A stretch of 64,000 nt of DNA from Agromyces subbeticus DSM 16689 (GCF_000421565.1 NZ_ATXG01000007.1:119518-183517), one strand, 5' to 3'; shown: positions 8,946 through 18,990, numbered from the stretch's first letter. Notes: generated from the sequence alone by a model not told the origin. Numbers and translations are program-made.

Positions 8946-9794
8946 TCAGCGCGCGAGCAGGCCGCCGATCACCCGGGGAACGGCTTCGGCGATATCGAGC
9001 GCCGTGATCGGCCCGCCGTCGACGTCGGCACTCGCGCGGCGAGCCGCCTCGCCGTGCACCCACGCTGCGGTGGCCGCGAGCGAGGTCAGCGCCTCGGCGT
9101 CGGTGGCGAGCCGCTCGTGATGCGTGGCGACGAGCGCACCGAGGATGCCGCCGAGCACGTCGCCCGTGCCGGCAGAGGCCAGCCAGTGCGTGGGCGCCGT
9201 GATCGTGAATCGGTCGCCGTCGGGGTCGCACACGTGCGTGACGGCGCCCTTCAGCAGCACGGCGACGCCGAGTTCACGGGCCGCGCGCTGCGCCCACTCG
9301 GCGGGATCGTCGCGCACCTGGGCGATGCTCGTCTCGATCTCGCGCGAGGCCAGGAGCGCCGCGAGCTCCCGCGCGTGCGGCGTGATCACCGTGGGTGCGG
9401 TGTGGGTGCCCACGAGGTCGAGTGCGCCAGCGTCGAGCACGACGGGCAGCCGCGAGGCGAGCGCGCCCTGCAGGTCGCCGAGCACCATGAACGAGCGCCG
9501 GCCCGCGTCGATGCCCGACCCGATGAGCCAGGCCTGCACGCGGCCGGGGGCGGTCACCGTTTCGGGGCGACGCGCGAGCACGGCCGTGCGCACGGCCCGC
9601 GGACCGGTGTAGCGCACCATGCCGAGGCCGGCCCGGTGCGCGGCCTCGACGGCGAGCACCGCAGCGCCGGGGTACTCCGGCGACCCGGCGACGATGCCGA
9701 GCACGCCGCGCGAGTACTTGTCGTCGTCGGCGCTCGGTGCGACGATCCACTCGGCCGCGTCAGCGGCGGTCCATTCCTGCCACGGCCTGTTCAT
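8946..9794 (-). CDS. nnrD: ADP-dependent (S)-NAD(P)H-hydrate dehydratase
   Basis: The 282-residue protein belongs to the ribokinase-like YjeF_C/CARKD family, which repairs hydrated NADH and NADPH with ADP. Seen are the N-terminal block (DDKYSRGVLGIVAGS), a helix-capping glycine block (EAAHRAGLGMVRYTGP) and the C-terminal nucleotide-binding motif GTGDVLGGILGALVA with its catalytic aspartate. The epimerase domain (NnrE) found fused in many bacteria is absent. The ATG lies 6 nt after TATCGT, so the message is probably leaderless. The divergent HAD gene starts only 24 bp away. Confidence 0.92.
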   Translation of the reverse strand: MNRPWQEWTAADAAEWIVAPSADDDKYSRGVLGIVAGSPEYPGAAVLAVEAAHRAGLGMVRYTGPRAVRTAVLARRPETVTAPGRVQAWLIGSGIDAGRRSFMVLGDLQGALASRLPVVLDAGALDLVGTHTAPTVITPHARELAALLASREIETSIAQVRDDPAEWAQRAARELGVAVLLKGAVTHVCDPDGDRFTITAPTHWLASAGTGDVLGGILGALVATHHERLATDAEALTSLAATAAWVHGEAARRASADVDGGPITALDIAEAVPRVIGGLLAR

Positions 9795-9800
9795 ACTCCC

Positions 9801-9810
9801 ACGATAGGTT
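9801..9810. promoter_or_regulatory. Overlapping divergent -10 elements
   Basis: The minus-strand hexamer TATCGT (complement of 9801-9806) sits 6 nt from the nnrD ATG. The plus-strand hexamer TAGGTT (9805-9810) sits 7 nt from the HAD ATG. They share the self-complementary TA at 9805-9806. This 23-bp gap therefore appears to hold two leaderless promoters pointing in opposite directions, with each -35 region inside the other gene. Confidence 0.55.
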
Positions 9811-9817
9811 GGCGGGG

Positions 9818-10471
9818 ATGCCTCCGACAGCTCCCGCACCGATCAGCCTCGCTCCCCGTGTCGTCGTCTTCGACTACGGAGAGGTCATCTCCCGCGAGCC
9901 GAGCGACGCCGACCGGGCCGTGCTGCTCGCTCGAGCCGGCATGCGCGAGCACGCCGAGGCGTTCTGGACCGCCTACTGGGCTCACCGAGAGGGCCTCGAC
10001 CGCGGCACGCTCTCGATCGCGGAGTACTGGCACGCCGTCGCCGCCGACCTCGGCGTCGAGTGGAACGTCATCGACGTGCACGAGCTCTGGGCGATCGACC
10101 ACAAGAGCTGGCTCTCGCTCGATGCCGGCACGCTCGGGGTGCTGCACGCTCTCGCGGCGGGCGGCACCCGTCTCGCGCTGCTCTCGAACGCAGGCACCGA
10201 CTTCTCGAGCTGGTTCCGACACGGCTCGTTCGCACCGCTCTTCGAGCGCGTGTTCGTCAGCGGCGAGCTCGACCTGGTGAAGCCCGATGCGGCGATCTAC
10301 GAGCACGTCATCGACGAACTCGGCATCGAGGCATCCGATTTCGTCTTCATCGACAACAAGTCCGAGAACGTCGAGGGCGCCAAAGACGTCGGCGGCGACG
10401 GTCACGTGTTCACGGATGCCGCGACGCTCGAGACCTGGCTGCGGTCGCTCGCCGAGTCGCGAACCTCCTAG
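9818..10471 (+). CDS. HAD-superfamily hydrolase
   Basis: The 217-residue protein shows motif I as VVVFDYGEV, where the second aspartate of the usual DxD is replaced by glycine in DYGEV. Motif II is ALLSNAG, a lysine lies in LVKPDAAIY, and motif IV is FIDNKSENVEGA. The order and the alpha-helical cap fit the epoxide hydrolase/YihX-like HAD phosphatases. DFGGV-like motif I variants are common in that subgroup. The substrate is unknown. The gene is convergent with the VOC gene and their stop codons overlap. Confidence 0.82.
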   Translation: MPPTAPAPISLAPRVVVFDYGEVISREPSDADRAVLLARAGMREHAEAFWTAYWAHREGLDRGTLSIAEYWHAVAADLGVEWNVIDVHELWAIDHKSWLSLDAGTLGVLHALAAGGTRLALLSNAGTDFSSWFRHGSFAPLFERVFVSGELDLVKPDAAIYEHVIDELGIEASDFVFIDNKSENVEGAKDVGGDGHVFTDAATLETWLRSLAESRTS

Positions 10472-10848
10472 CCCGGCACCCGCTGCCCGAGGGCGATGAT
10501 GTTGCCCTCGCTGTCGTCGAACCACGCGGTGCGCATGCCGCCGTCTTCGACGACGCCGTTCTGGGTCGTCACGCCGGGCAGGTCGTACTCGTTGAAGACG
10601 ATGCCGCGCTCGCGAAGCGCCGCCATGTCGCGATCGAGGTCGTCGGTGTCGATGCCGAACGCGGTGTTCTGCGCCGTGCCGGCGAACTGCGTCTCGTAGA
10701 CGAGCACCGACGTGCCGGCGATGCTCAGCATCACTCCCCCGGTCGAATCGTCGATCGGGTCGATGTCGAAGACGTCCTTCCACCACCGCTTCGCGCGGTC
10801 GAGGTCGGAGGCCGGAAGGACGGCGTAGCTCTCAGCGGATTCGAACAT
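10468..10848 (-). CDS. VOC-family (glyoxalase-like) protein
   Basis: The 126-residue protein has two beta-alpha-beta-beta-beta repeats of the vicinal-oxygen-chelate fold: an N-terminal half (YAVLPASDLDRAKRWWKDVF) and a C-terminal half ending WFDDSEGNIIALGQR. The terminal D-x-EGN pattern is typical of the family. I chose the ATG at 10848 because GAGG lies 7 nt upstream. Members include lyases, dioxygenases and resistance proteins, and nothing here specifies the reaction. It overlaps the end of the HAD gene by 4 nt. Confidence 0.85.
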   Translation of the reverse strand: MFESAESYAVLPASDLDRAKRWWKDVFDIDPIDDSTGGVMLSIAGTSVLVYETQFAGTAQNTAFGIDTDDLDRDMAALRERGIVFNEYDLPGVTTQNGVVEDGGMRTAWFDDSEGNIIALGQRVPG

Positions 10849-10937
10849 GATCAAACCTCAGCTCTCGTTCGCGACGCAGTCTACGCTCGAGCGGGCCGCT
10901 CGGGCAGCCCCCATCGGGGAGCCGCCCGCAGCCGCGG

Positions 10938-11975
10938 TCAGCCTCGCCGGGTGGCGTCCTGCACTTCGCCGACGAGCTCCTCGATGATGTCTTCGAGGAA
11001 GATGACGCCGGTCGTGGTGCCGTCTTCGTCGAACGCCCGAGCGACGTGCGTGCCGAGCCGGCGCATCGTGGCGAGCGCGTCTTCGAGATCGGTACCCGCG
11101 TAGATCGACACCAGGCGTCGCACGCGCTTCGCGGGGATCGGGTCGTCGAACTCGTCGTCGTCGAGGTCGATGACGTCTTTCAGGTGCACGTAGCCGTCGG
11201 GCTCGCCCGCCGCATCGAGAATGGGATACCGCGAGAACCCGCGCCGTGCGACGGCACGCTCGACATCGGCCGGAGTCGCCGCGGGCGGCAGGCTGACGAG
11301 GGCGTCGAGGGGCACCGCGACATCCTGCACTCGCTTGGTCGTGAACTCGAACGCCGCGGTCAGGGTGCCACTCGCGTCGTCGAGCACCCCCTCGCGTCGC
11401 GACTGGTGCACGATCGTCTGAACTTCTTCGAGCGTGTACGTCGAGGTCGCCTCGGTCTTCGGCTCGACGCCGAAGAGCCGCAGCACCCCGTTCGCGGTGG
11501 CGTTCAGGGCGACGATGATCGGCTTGAAGACGCGCGCCACGAAGACGAGGGGCGGCGCGAGCAGCAGCACGGCACGGTCGGGGATCGAGAACGAGAGATT
11601 CTTCGGCACCATCTCGCCGAAGACCACGTGCAGGTACGACACGAGCACGAGCGTCACGATGAACGCGATGGTCGAGACCACCTCGGCCGACCAGCCGGTG
11701 AGGTGCAGCGGCACCTCGAGCAAGTGATGGATCGCGGGCTCCGACACGTTCAGGATCAGGAGCGAGCAGACCGTGATGCCGAGCTGGCTGGTCGCGAGCA
11801 TCAGGGTCGCGTGCTCCATGGCCCACAGGGCGGTCTTCGCGCTGCGGCTGCCCTGCTCGGCGAGCGGTTCGATCTGCGAGCGTCGTGCCGAGATGACCGC
11901 GAATTCGGCGCCGACGAAGAAGGCGTTCGCGGCGAGCAGCACGAACAGCCAGGCGATTCCGGCCCAGTCGCTCAT
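10938..11975 (-). CDS. CNNM/DUF21-CBS membrane protein (second of pair)
   Basis: The 345-residue protein has an N-terminal DUF21 membrane domain of about 140 residues with three or four hydrophobic segments (FFVGAEFAVISARRSQ; VSYLHVVFGEMVPKNLS). A CBS pair covers roughly residues 205-330. The short C-terminal transporter-associated CorC_HlyC domain present in its neighbour is missing. Such proteins are linked to magnesium or cobalt efflux. Its ATG overlaps the upstream paralogue's stop by 4 nt, so the two are translated together and may form a heteromer. Confidence 0.88.
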   Translation of the reverse strand: MSDWAGIAWLFVLLAANAFFVGAEFAVISARRSQIEPLAEQGSRSAKTALWAMEHATLMLATSQLGITVCSLLILNVSEPAIHHLLEVPLHLTGWSAEVVSTIAFIVTLVLVSYLHVVFGEMVPKNLSFSIPDRAVLLLAPPLVFVARVFKPIIVALNATANGVLRLFGVEPKTEATSTYTLEEVQTIVHQSRREGVLDDASGTLTAAFEFTTKRVQDVAVPLDALVSLPPAATPADVERAVARRGFSRYPILDAAGEPDGYVHLKDVIDLDDDEFDDPIPAKRVRRLVSIYAGTDLEDALATMRRLGTHVARAFDEDGTTTGVIFLEDIIEELVGEVQDATRRG

Positions 11976-13300
11976 CGCGCGCCCCCTGCCGACTCGTCGG
12001 GTTCCGGCGGCGGGTTGGGCACGAACCTCACCCGGTCGATGCGCCGGCCGTCGAGGCGCTGCACGACGAGCGTGCCGTCGTCGATCAGCACCTCGTCGCC
12101 GACGACGGGCAAGCGCCCGAGCTCGGCCATGACGAATCCGCCCACGGTCTCGTAGTCTCCGTTCTCTGGCACGCGGATGCCGGTGCGCTCGAGCAGTTCG
12201 TCGGGTCGCAGTATTCCGGGAAAGCTCACGTCATCGCCGCGACGCACGATGCCCGCACGTGTGCGGTCGTGCTCGTCGGCGACCTCGCCGACGAGTTCCT
12301 CGACGAGGTCTTCGAGCGTCGCGACGCCCGCAGTGCCCCCGTATTCGTCGACGACGACGGCCATCTGAAAGCCGCGGCCGCGGAGCTCGCCGAGCAGGGT
12401 GTCGAGCTTCATCGTCTCGGGCACGCGCAGTGCGTCGGACTGCAGCGCCGAGGTCGGCACGTCGCCGCGCTTCTCTCGCGGAACGGCGACCGCCTGCTTG
12501 ACGTGCACCACGCCGACGACGTCGTCGAGGTTGTCGTCGTAGACCGGGAAGCGCGAGTAGCCGGTCGTGCGCGCGAGCTCGAGCACGGCCTCGGCCGGCT
12601 GCAGCCGCTGCACGGCGGCCACGGCGGGTCGCGGGGTCATGACGTCGGATGCGTCGTGGTCGGCGAAGCGGAGCGTGCGGCCGAGCAGCGTCGCAGTGTC
12701 TTGCTCGAGCAGCCCGGCGCTCGCCGATCGGCGCACGAGCGACGACAGCTCTTCGGCGGTGCGGGCGCCCGAGAGCTCCTCTTTCGGCTCGATGCCGAAC
12801 GAGCGGAGGATGCCGTTCGCGCTGCCGTTCAGCAGCGAGATCGCCGGGCGGAACACCCAGGTGAAGGCCGTCTGGAACGGGATCACGATGACCGCGGTCT
12901 GCCGGGGCAGTGCGAGCGCGAAGTTCTTCGGCACGAGCTCGCCGATGACCATCGAGAGCAGCGTGGCGACGACGACCGCCGTGATGGTGCCGACGGGCCG
13001 CACGAGAGCCTCGGGAGTGCCGATCGCGGCGAGCGGGGCGGCCAGGAGCGACGAGATCGCCGGCTCCATCGTGTAGCCGGTGAGGAGCGTGGTCAGCGTG
13101 ATGCCGAGCTGCGCGCTCGAGAGGTGCGTCGAGGTGATCTTCAGCGCCGCGATGGTGAGCCCGAGCTTCGTATCACCTCGCGCGCGCCGTGCCTCGAGGT
13201 CGGCCCGGTCGAGATTGACGAGGGCGAACTCGCTGGCGACGAACAAGCCCGTGCCGATCGTGAGGAGGAGACCGATGCCGAGGAGAATCCACTCAGACAT
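11972..13300 (-). CDS. CNNM/HlyC-CorC family transporter (first of pair)
   Basis: The 442-residue protein has a DUF21 membrane domain (FVASEFALVNLDRADLEARR; VIGELVPKNFALALPRQ), a CBS pair (about residues 215-335) and a C-terminal CorC_HlyC domain (ERTGIRVPENGDYETVGGFV). The start at 13300 follows GGGAGG at 5 nt. The family is tied to magnesium homeostasis and toxic-metal tolerance. The adjacent paralogue lacks the last domain, which suggests the pair is not simply redundant. A -10-like TATACT lies about 80 bp upstream. Confidence 0.88.
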   Translation of the reverse strand: MSEWILLGIGLLLTIGTGLFVASEFALVNLDRADLEARRARGDTKLGLTIAALKITSTHLSSAQLGITLTTLLTGYTMEPAISSLLAAPLAAIGTPEALVRPVGTITAVVVATLLSMVIGELVPKNFALALPRQTAVIVIPFQTAFTWVFRPAISLLNGSANGILRSFGIEPKEELSGARTAEELSSLVRRSASAGLLEQDTATLLGRTLRFADHDASDVMTPRPAVAAVQRLQPAEAVLELARTTGYSRFPVYDDNLDDVVGVVHVKQAVAVPREKRGDVPTSALQSDALRVPETMKLDTLLGELRGRGFQMAVVVDEYGGTAGVATLEDLVEELVGEVADEHDRTRAGIVRRGDDVSFPGILRPDELLERTGIRVPENGDYETVGGFVMAELGRLPVVGDEVLIDDGTLVVQRLDGRRIDRVRFVPNPPPEPDESAGGAR

Positions 13301-13379
13301 CGCCACCTCCCCGAGCAGTCACGGGCGAGGGTCTATGGCCTGGCGTCGACGCAGAAGGGGGATCGTCCATTGTCCCCTC

Positions 13380-13388
13380 AGTATATCG
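13380..13388 (-). promoter_or_regulatory. Possible -10 element of the CNNM operon
   Basis: On the minus strand the sequence reads GATATACT, a good -10 match, about 80 bp upstream of the first CNNM gene. No clear -35 is seen. The rest of the 185-bp gap between the CNNM operon and guaB1 shows nothing else I can support. Confidence 0.3.
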
Positions 13389-13485
13389 GCGAGGTTCGAG
13401 CGCTCGCCCACACCTTGACAGGGCGAAGACACGCAGTGCCCGACGCTCCCGACCGCGTGTATCCGCCACCTCAGGTTGCGCGCGC

Positions 13486-14925
13486 TCACCAGCTGACCGG
13501 GAGCGCCTTGCCCTCTTCGTAGCCCGCGGCCGACTGGATGCCGACGAGCGCGCGCTCGCGGAACTCCTCGAGCGTGCGGGCGCCCGCGTAGGTGAACGAA
13601 CTGCGCACGCCGGAGGTGATCATGTCGAGCAGGTCCTCGATCGAGGGACGAAGCGGGTCGAGGTAGATCGACGACGACGAGATTCCCTCGGCGAAGAGCT
13701 CCTTCCGGGCGAGCTCGTAGGGCGAGAGCCGGTCGAAGCGCTCGCGCACGGCCTTCGTCGACGCCATGCCCCAGCTCTCCTTGAAGAGGCGACCGGATGC
13801 ATCGCGGCGTAGTGTGCCCGGCGCTTCGATCGTGCCGGCGAACCACGAGCCGATCATCACCGATGCGGCACCCGCGGCGAGCGCGAGCGCAACGTCGCGG
13901 GGGTACCGCACGCCGCCGTCGGCCCAGACGGTCGCGCCGAGCTCGCGCGCGGCCTCGGCGGTCTCGAGCACCGCGGAGAACTGCGGACGGCCGACGGCCG
14001 TCATCATGCGAGTGGTGCACATGGCACCCGGCCCGACCCCGACCTTCAGCACGTCGGCGCCCGCCTCGACGAGGTCGGCCACGGCGTCGGCGGTCACGAT
14101 GTTGCCGGCCACGATCGGCACGTCGAGGCCGAGCTCGCGAACGATGGACACGGCCCGGATCATGCCCTCCTGATGGCCGTGCGCGGTGTCGATCACGAGC
14201 ATATCGACGCCGGCTGCCACCAGGGCGCTCGCCTTCGCCGCGACATCCCCGTTGATGCCGACGGCCGCCGCCACCCGGAGCCGGCCCTCGGCGTCGACGT
14301 TGGGCTCGTAGATCGTGCCGCGCAGTGCGCTTCGCCGACTCAGCGTGCCGACCACGCGGCCGTGCTCGAGCACCGGGGCGAAGTCGATGCCGGCTTCGAC
14401 CATGAGGTCGAACGCGCGGCGCGGGGTCGAGACGTCGTCGGCGTCGAGCGAGGCGAGGCCCCCGTGCACGAGGTCGCCGAGACGGGCATCGGCCAGCGCC
14501 GTCGCGAGCCGGTCGGCCGGGATGCATCCGACGTACTCGCCGCGGGTGTCGTGCAGCACGATGCCGTGCCCGGCGACGGGCGGCAGGGCGGCGAGCGCGT
14601 CGGCCACCGTGGCGTCGGGGCTGAAGTCGTGCGGAGTGTCGAATCGCGGCGACTGCGCCTTCACCGAGCGGATCGCCTGGTCGAGGTCCTGCAGGTGCAG
14701 GTCTTGCGGCAGCACGCCGAGCCCGCCGCGCCGGGCGAGGGTCGCCGCGAGGCGCGGTCCGGTGATCGAGTTCATGTTCGCCGACACGATCGGCACGGAG
14801 GCTCCCGAGCCGTCGTCGGGCGCGAGCGACACGTCGAGGCGGCTCGTGACACCCGAGCGACTCGGCACGAGGAACACGTCGGAATAGGTGAGGTCGTTGC
14901 TGGGTGTCGTCCGGTAGAACTCCAT
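13486..14925 (-). CDS. guaB1: GuaB1 family IMP dehydrogenase-related protein
   Basis: At 479 residues it has the length of actinobacterial GuaB1. It has an IMPDH/GMPR TIM barrel interrupted by a CBS pair (about residues 100-210), the substrate block [11 protein letters not shown], and the catalytic loop with cysteine in [15 protein letters not shown]. GuaB1 proteins act as GMP reductases in purine salvage rather than as IMP dehydrogenases. The motif set here fits but does not prove this. I chose the ATG at 14925 because TAGCGT lies 7 nt upstream, the leaderless pattern. The more upstream in-frame ATG would run into kgd. It is divergent from kgd. Confidence 0.88.
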   Translation of the reverse strand: MEFYRTTPSNDLTYSDVFLVPSRSGVTSRLDVSLAPDDGSGASVPIVSANMNSITGPRLAATLARRGGLGVLPQDLHLQDLDQAIRSVKAQSPRFDTPHDFSPDATVADALAALPPVAGHGIVLHDTRGEYVGCIPADRLATALADARLGDLVHGGLASLDADDVSTPRRAFDLMVEAGIDFAPVLEHGRVVGTLSRRSALRGTIYEPNVDAEGRLRVAAAVGINGDVAAKASALVAAGVDMLVIDTAHGHQEGMIRAVSIVRELGLDVPIVAGNIVTADAVADLVEAGADVLKVGVGPGAMCTTRMMTAVGRPQFSAVLETAEAARELGATVWADGGVRYPRDVALALAAGAASVMIGSWFAGTIEAPGTLRRDASGRLFKESWGMASTKAVRERFDRLSPYELARKELFAEGISSSSIYLDPLRPSIEDLLDMITSGVRSSFTYAGARTLEEFRERALVGIQSAAGYEEGKALPVSW

Positions 14926-15084
14926 GTCGGCCACGCTACCGCCGTCGCGTCGGAGCCGCGGGTGCTCCGTCGTTGCTGAGGGGATTAGGCTTGTGTGCGG
15001 TGGTCGGGCCATGCCCCCGTGCGCAGGGCGTGATCGCCGCAGCAGGTACATTCCAGCATCAATGGAGAGAGTGGGCGAGAGGCT

Positions 15085-18000
15085 GTGTCGAGCCAATTGA
15101 CCGGGTCAGGATCCGACGAGACGACGTCGGGCGAATACGGAGCCAACGAGTGGCTCGTCGACGAGATGTACGAGAAGTTCCTCGTCGATCCCGAGTCGGT
15201 CGACAAGACCTGGTGGCCGGTGCTCGAGCACTACCGCCAGGTGAAGACCGAGGGCGCAGATCCCACAGCAACGGCACCCGCGACGGATGCCGCGACATCC
15301 GCTGCATCGCCCGAACCTGCCGCTCCGGCCGCCGAGCCCGCTGCTCCGGCCGAGCCCGCTGCTCCGGCCCCTGAGCCCGCTGCTCCGGCCCCTGAACCCG
15401 CAGGCACCCCCGCGCCTGCGGCGAGCGAGTCGGCACCGGCCACCGCCCCGGTTCCCGTCATCGGACAGGCTCCCGAAGCGCGCACGACCTCGGTCGCACC
15501 GCGCACGCAGCCCGTGCCCGCCGATGTGCCGGTCACGAGCCCGCAGCCCGTCATCGCCGACGCACCGCAGCAAGACGAGGTCGTCCCGCTCAAGGGCATG
15601 CCCAAGGCGCTCGCCGCCAACATGGACGCCTCGCTCACCGTGCCGACCGCCACGAGCGTGCGCACGATCCCCGCGAAGCTCATGATCGACAACCGCATCG
15701 TGATCAACAACCACCTGCGGCGCTCCCGCGGCGGCAAGATCTCGTTCACGCACCTCATCGGCTGGGCGCTCATCCAGGCGCTCAAGGAGTTCCCGAGCCA
15801 GAACGTCTTCTACTCCGAGCCCGACGGCAAGCCGAGCCTCGTCAGGCCCGCGCACATCGGCCTCGGCATCGCGATCGACATCCCGAAGCCCGACGGCTCC
15901 CGCGCCCTGCTCGTGCCCGCCATCAAGCGCGCAGAGACCATGACGTTCAACGAGTACCTCGCCGCCTACGAAGACCTCGTGCAGCGCGCCCGGCAGAACA
16001 AGCTGAAGGCCGACGACTTCTCGGGCGCGACGATCTCGCTCACGAACCCGGGCGGCATCGGCACCGTGCACTCCGTGCCCCGTCTCATGAAGGGCCAGGG
16101 CTGCATCATCGGCGCCGGCGCCCTCGAGTACCCCGCCGAGTTCCAGGGCTCCTCCGAGAAGACCCTCGCGAACCTCGCGATCGGCAAGACGATCACGCTG
16201 ACCTCGACTTACGACCACCGCGTCATCCAGGGCGCGGGCTCCGGCGAGTTCCTGAAGAAGGTGCACGAACTGCTCATCGGGCAGCGCGGGTTCTACGAGG
16301 GCCTCTTCGCGGCCCTGCGCCTCCCCTACGAGCCCATCCGCTGGGCGCCCGACATCTCGGTCGACATCGCGAGCGCGATCGACAAGACCGCCCGGGTGCA
16401 GGAGCTCATCAACGCGTTCCGCGTGCGCGGCCACCTGATGGCCGACATCGACCCGCTCGAGTACGTGCAGCGTTCGCACCCCGACCTCGACATCGCCAGC
16501 CACGGCCTGACCTTCTGGGACCTCGACCGGGAGTTCGTCACCGGCGGCTTCGGCGAGAAGCGCACGGCCCTCCTCCGCGACATCCTCGGCGTGCTGCGCG
16601 ACTCCTACTGCCGCACGATCGGCATCGAGTACATGCACATCCAAGACCCCGTGCAGCGCCGGTGGATCCAAGACCAGGTCGAACGCAGCTACGAGAAGCC
16701 CACGCACGACGAGCAGATGCGAATTCTCGGCAAGCTCAACGAGGCTGAGGCGTTCGAGACGTTCCTGCAGACGAAGTACGTCGGCCAGAAGCGCTTCAGC
16801 CTCGAGGGCGGCGAGTCCGTGATCCCGCTGCTCGACGAGATCCTGCAGGGCGCAGCCAAAGAGGGCCTCGACGAGGTCGCCATCGGCATGGCGCACCGCG
16901 GCCGCCTCAACGTGCTCACGAACATCGCCGGCAAGACCTACGGGCAGGTGTTCCGCGAGTTCGAGGGCACCCAGCAGTCCAAGGGCTTCACCGGCTCGGG
17001 TGACGTCAAGTACCACCTCGGCACGCAAGGCACCTTCACCGCCGACGACGGGCACCAGATCCCCGTGTCGCTCGCGGCGAACCCCTCGCACCTCGAGGCC
17101 GTCGACGGCGTGCTCGAGGGCATCGTGCGGGCCAAGCAAGACCGAAAGCCGATCGGCACCTTCTCGACCCTGCCCATCCTGATCCACGGCGACGCCGCCA
17201 TGGCCGGCCAGGGCGTGGTGCTCGAGACCATGCAGATGTCGCAGCTGCGCGGCTACCGCACCGGCGGCACCATCCACGTCGTGGTCAACAACCAGGTCGG
17301 CTTCACGACGGTGCCCGACGACGCGCGGTCGTCGATCTACTCGACGGATGTCGCGAAGACCATCCAGGCCCCGATCTTCCACGTCAACGGCGATGACCCC
17401 GAGTCGGTCGTGCGCGTCGCCGAGCTCGCGTTCCGCTACCGCCAGGAGTTCAAGCGCGATGTCGTCATCGACCTGGTCTGCTTCCGCCGCCGTGGTCACA
17501 ACGAGGGCGACGACCCCTCGATGACCCAGCCCCTCATGTACAACCTGATCGAGGCCAAGCGGTCGGTGCGCAAGCTCTACACCGAGGCGCTCGTCGGTCG
17601 CGGCGACATCACCGAAGAGGAGTACGAGGCGGCGCACCGCGACTTCCAGGACCGCCTCGAGCGAGCCTTCGCCGAGACGCACGCTGCACAGACGGGGTCG
17701 ATCCCGATCGTCGGCGCCACCGCCGCCGTGCACGCTCCCGAGCCCGTCGCCGGCGAGCTCGAGACCACCGGGGTCTCGACCGACGTCGTGCACGCCATCG
17801 GCGACGCGTTCAACAACAAGCCCTCGGGCTTCACCGTGCACCCGAAGATCCAGCAGCTCCTGACGAAGCGCCTCGACATGAGCCGCAACGGCAAGGTCGA
17901 CTGGGGCTTCGGCGAGCTGCTCGCACTCGGCTCGCTCCTCCTCGAGGGCACGCCAGTGCGCCTCGCGGGTCAAGACGCGCGCCGCGGCACCTTCGTGCAG

Positions 18001-18915
18001 CGCCACGCGGTGCTCCACGACCGGGTGAACGGCCAGGAGTGGCTGCCGCTGCAGAACCTCTCCGACAACCAGGCGAAGTTCTGGATCTACGACTCGCTGC
18101 TCTCGGAGTACGCAGCCATGGGCTTCGAATACGGCTACTCGGTCGAGCGTGCCGACGCCCTCGTGATGTGGGAGGCGCAGTTCGGCGACTTCGCCAACGG
18201 CGCGCAGACCATCATCGACGAGTTCATCTCCTCGGCCGAGCAGAAGTGGGGCCAGCGCTCGAGCGTCGTGCTCCTGCTCCCCCACGGCTACGAGGGTCAG
18301 GGGCCCGACCACTCGAGCGCCCGCATCGAGCGGTACCTGCAGCTCTGCGCCGAGAACAACATGACCGTCGCCCGGCCCTCGACGCCGGCGTCGTACTTCC
18401 ACCTGCTGCGCCGCCAGGCCTACGCCCGCCCGCGCCGTCCACTCATCGTGTTCACCCCGAAGGCGATGCTGCGCCTCCGCGGCGCCACGAGCGAGGTCGC
18501 CGACTTCACGCAGGGCAAGTTCGAACCGGTCATCGACGACGCCCGCATCACCGATCGCGCCGCGGTCAAGCGCATCGTCTTCGTCTCGGGAAAGATCTAC
18601 TACGACATCATCACCGAGCTCGAGAAGCAGCAGAACACCGAGGTCGCGGTCGTTCGCCTCGAGCAGCTCTACCCGCTGCCCGCTGTCGAGCTCAAGGCCG
18701 TCGCCGAGAGGTACCCCGGTGCCGAGCTCATGTGGGCGCAAGACGAGCCCGAGAACCAGGGCGCCTGGCCGTACTTCATCATCGAGACGAACAAGCTCGG
18801 CGACCGCCCCGTCACCGTCGTCGCCCGCACTGCGGCCGCGTCGCCGGCGACGGGCTCCGCGAAGCGGCACGCGACCGAGCAGGCCGAGCTCGTGCGCCGC
18901 GCGACCACGCTGTAG
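15085..18915 (+). CDS. kgd: Multifunctional 2-oxoglutarate decarboxylase/dehydrogenase E1-E2
   Basis: The 1276-residue protein is the fused E2-E1 component typical of actinobacteria (Kgd/OdhA). It has a short N-terminal segment (EWLVDEMYEKFLVDPESVD), an Ala/Pro-rich linker (about residues 60-165), and an E2-type acyltransferase core with the DHRVIQGAGSGEFL histidine block. A thiamin-diphosphate E1 domain follows (AHRGRLNVL; the GDDPE metal-binding region) with the C-terminal transketolase fold. It carries out the 2-oxoglutarate step of the TCA cycle with E3 and a lipoylated E2 encoded elsewhere. The start is a GTG. It ends at a 40-bp palindromic terminator. Confidence 0.96.
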   Translation: MSSQLTGSGSDETTSGEYGANEWLVDEMYEKFLVDPESVDKTWWPVLEHYRQVKTEGADPTATAPATDAATSAASPEPAAPAAEPAAPAEPAAPAPEPAAPAPEPAGTPAPAASESAPATAPVPVIGQAPEARTTSVAPRTQPVPADVPVTSPQPVIADAPQQDEVVPLKGMPKALAANMDASLTVPTATSVRTIPAKLMIDNRIVINNHLRRSRGGKISFTHLIGWALIQALKEFPSQNVFYSEPDGKPSLVRPAHIGLGIAIDIPKPDGSRALLVPAIKRAETMTFNEYLAAYEDLVQRARQNKLKADDFSGATISLTNPGGIGTVHSVPRLMKGQGCIIGAGALEYPAEFQGSSEKTLANLAIGKTITLTSTYDHRVIQGAGSGEFLKKVHELLIGQRGFYEGLFAALRLPYEPIRWAPDISVDIASAIDKTARVQELINAFRVRGHLMADIDPLEYVQRSHPDLDIASHGLTFWDLDREFVTGGFGEKRTALLRDILGVLRDSYCRTIGIEYMHIQDPVQRRWIQDQVERSYEKPTHDEQMRILGKLNEAEAFETFLQTKYVGQKRFSLEGGESVIPLLDEILQGAAKEGLDEVAIGMAHRGRLNVLTNIAGKTYGQVFREFEGTQQSKGFTGSGDVKYHLGTQGTFTADDGHQIPVSLAANPSHLEAVDGVLEGIVRAKQDRKPIGTFSTLPILIHGDAAMAGQGVVLETMQMSQLRGYRTGGTIHVVVNNQVGFTTVPDDARSSIYSTDVAKTIQAPIFHVNGDDPESVVRVAELAFRYRQEFKRDVVIDLVCFRRRGHNEGDDPSMTQPLMYNLIEAKRSVRKLYTEALVGRGDITEEEYEAAHRDFQDRLERAFAETHAAQTGSIPIVGATAAVHAPEPVAGELETTGVSTDVVHAIGDAFNNKPSGFTVHPKIQQLLTKRLDMSRNGKVDWGFGELLALGSLLLEGTPVRLAGQDARRGTFVQRHAVLHDRVNGQEWLPLQNLSDNQAKFWIYDSLLSEYAAMGFEYGYSVERADALVMWEAQFGDFANGAQTIIDEFISSAEQKWGQRSSVVLLLPHGYEGQGPDHSSARIERYLQLCAENNMTVARPSTPASYFHLLRRQAYARPRRPLIVFTPKAMLRLRGATSEVADFTQGKFEPVIDDARITDRAAVKRIVFVSGKIYYDIITELEKQQNTEVAVVRLEQLYPLPAVELKAVAERYPGAELMWAQDEPENQGAWPYFIIETNKLGDRPVTVVARTAAASPATGSAKRHATEQAELVRRATTL

Positions 18916-18929
18916 TCAGCAGGCAACGA

Positions 18930-18969
18930 ACGAAGCGAGCGGATGCCCCGGGGCATCCGCTCGCTTCGT
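18930..18969. terminator. 40-bp perfect palindrome after kgd
   Basis: Two perfect 20-nt arms meet without a loop and contain the GAGCGGATGCC core. It lies in the convergent gap between kgd (+) and the MMPL gene (-). It is well placed to stop transcription from both sides. No poly-T follows on either strand. Confidence 0.75.
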
Positions 18970-18990
18970 CGTCTCCGCCCCTCGGGGCGC

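Noticed and set aside
13421..13427. TTGACA on the plus strand in the gap before guaB1
   Set aside because: No plus-strand gene follows, and no -10 at suitable spacing was seen.
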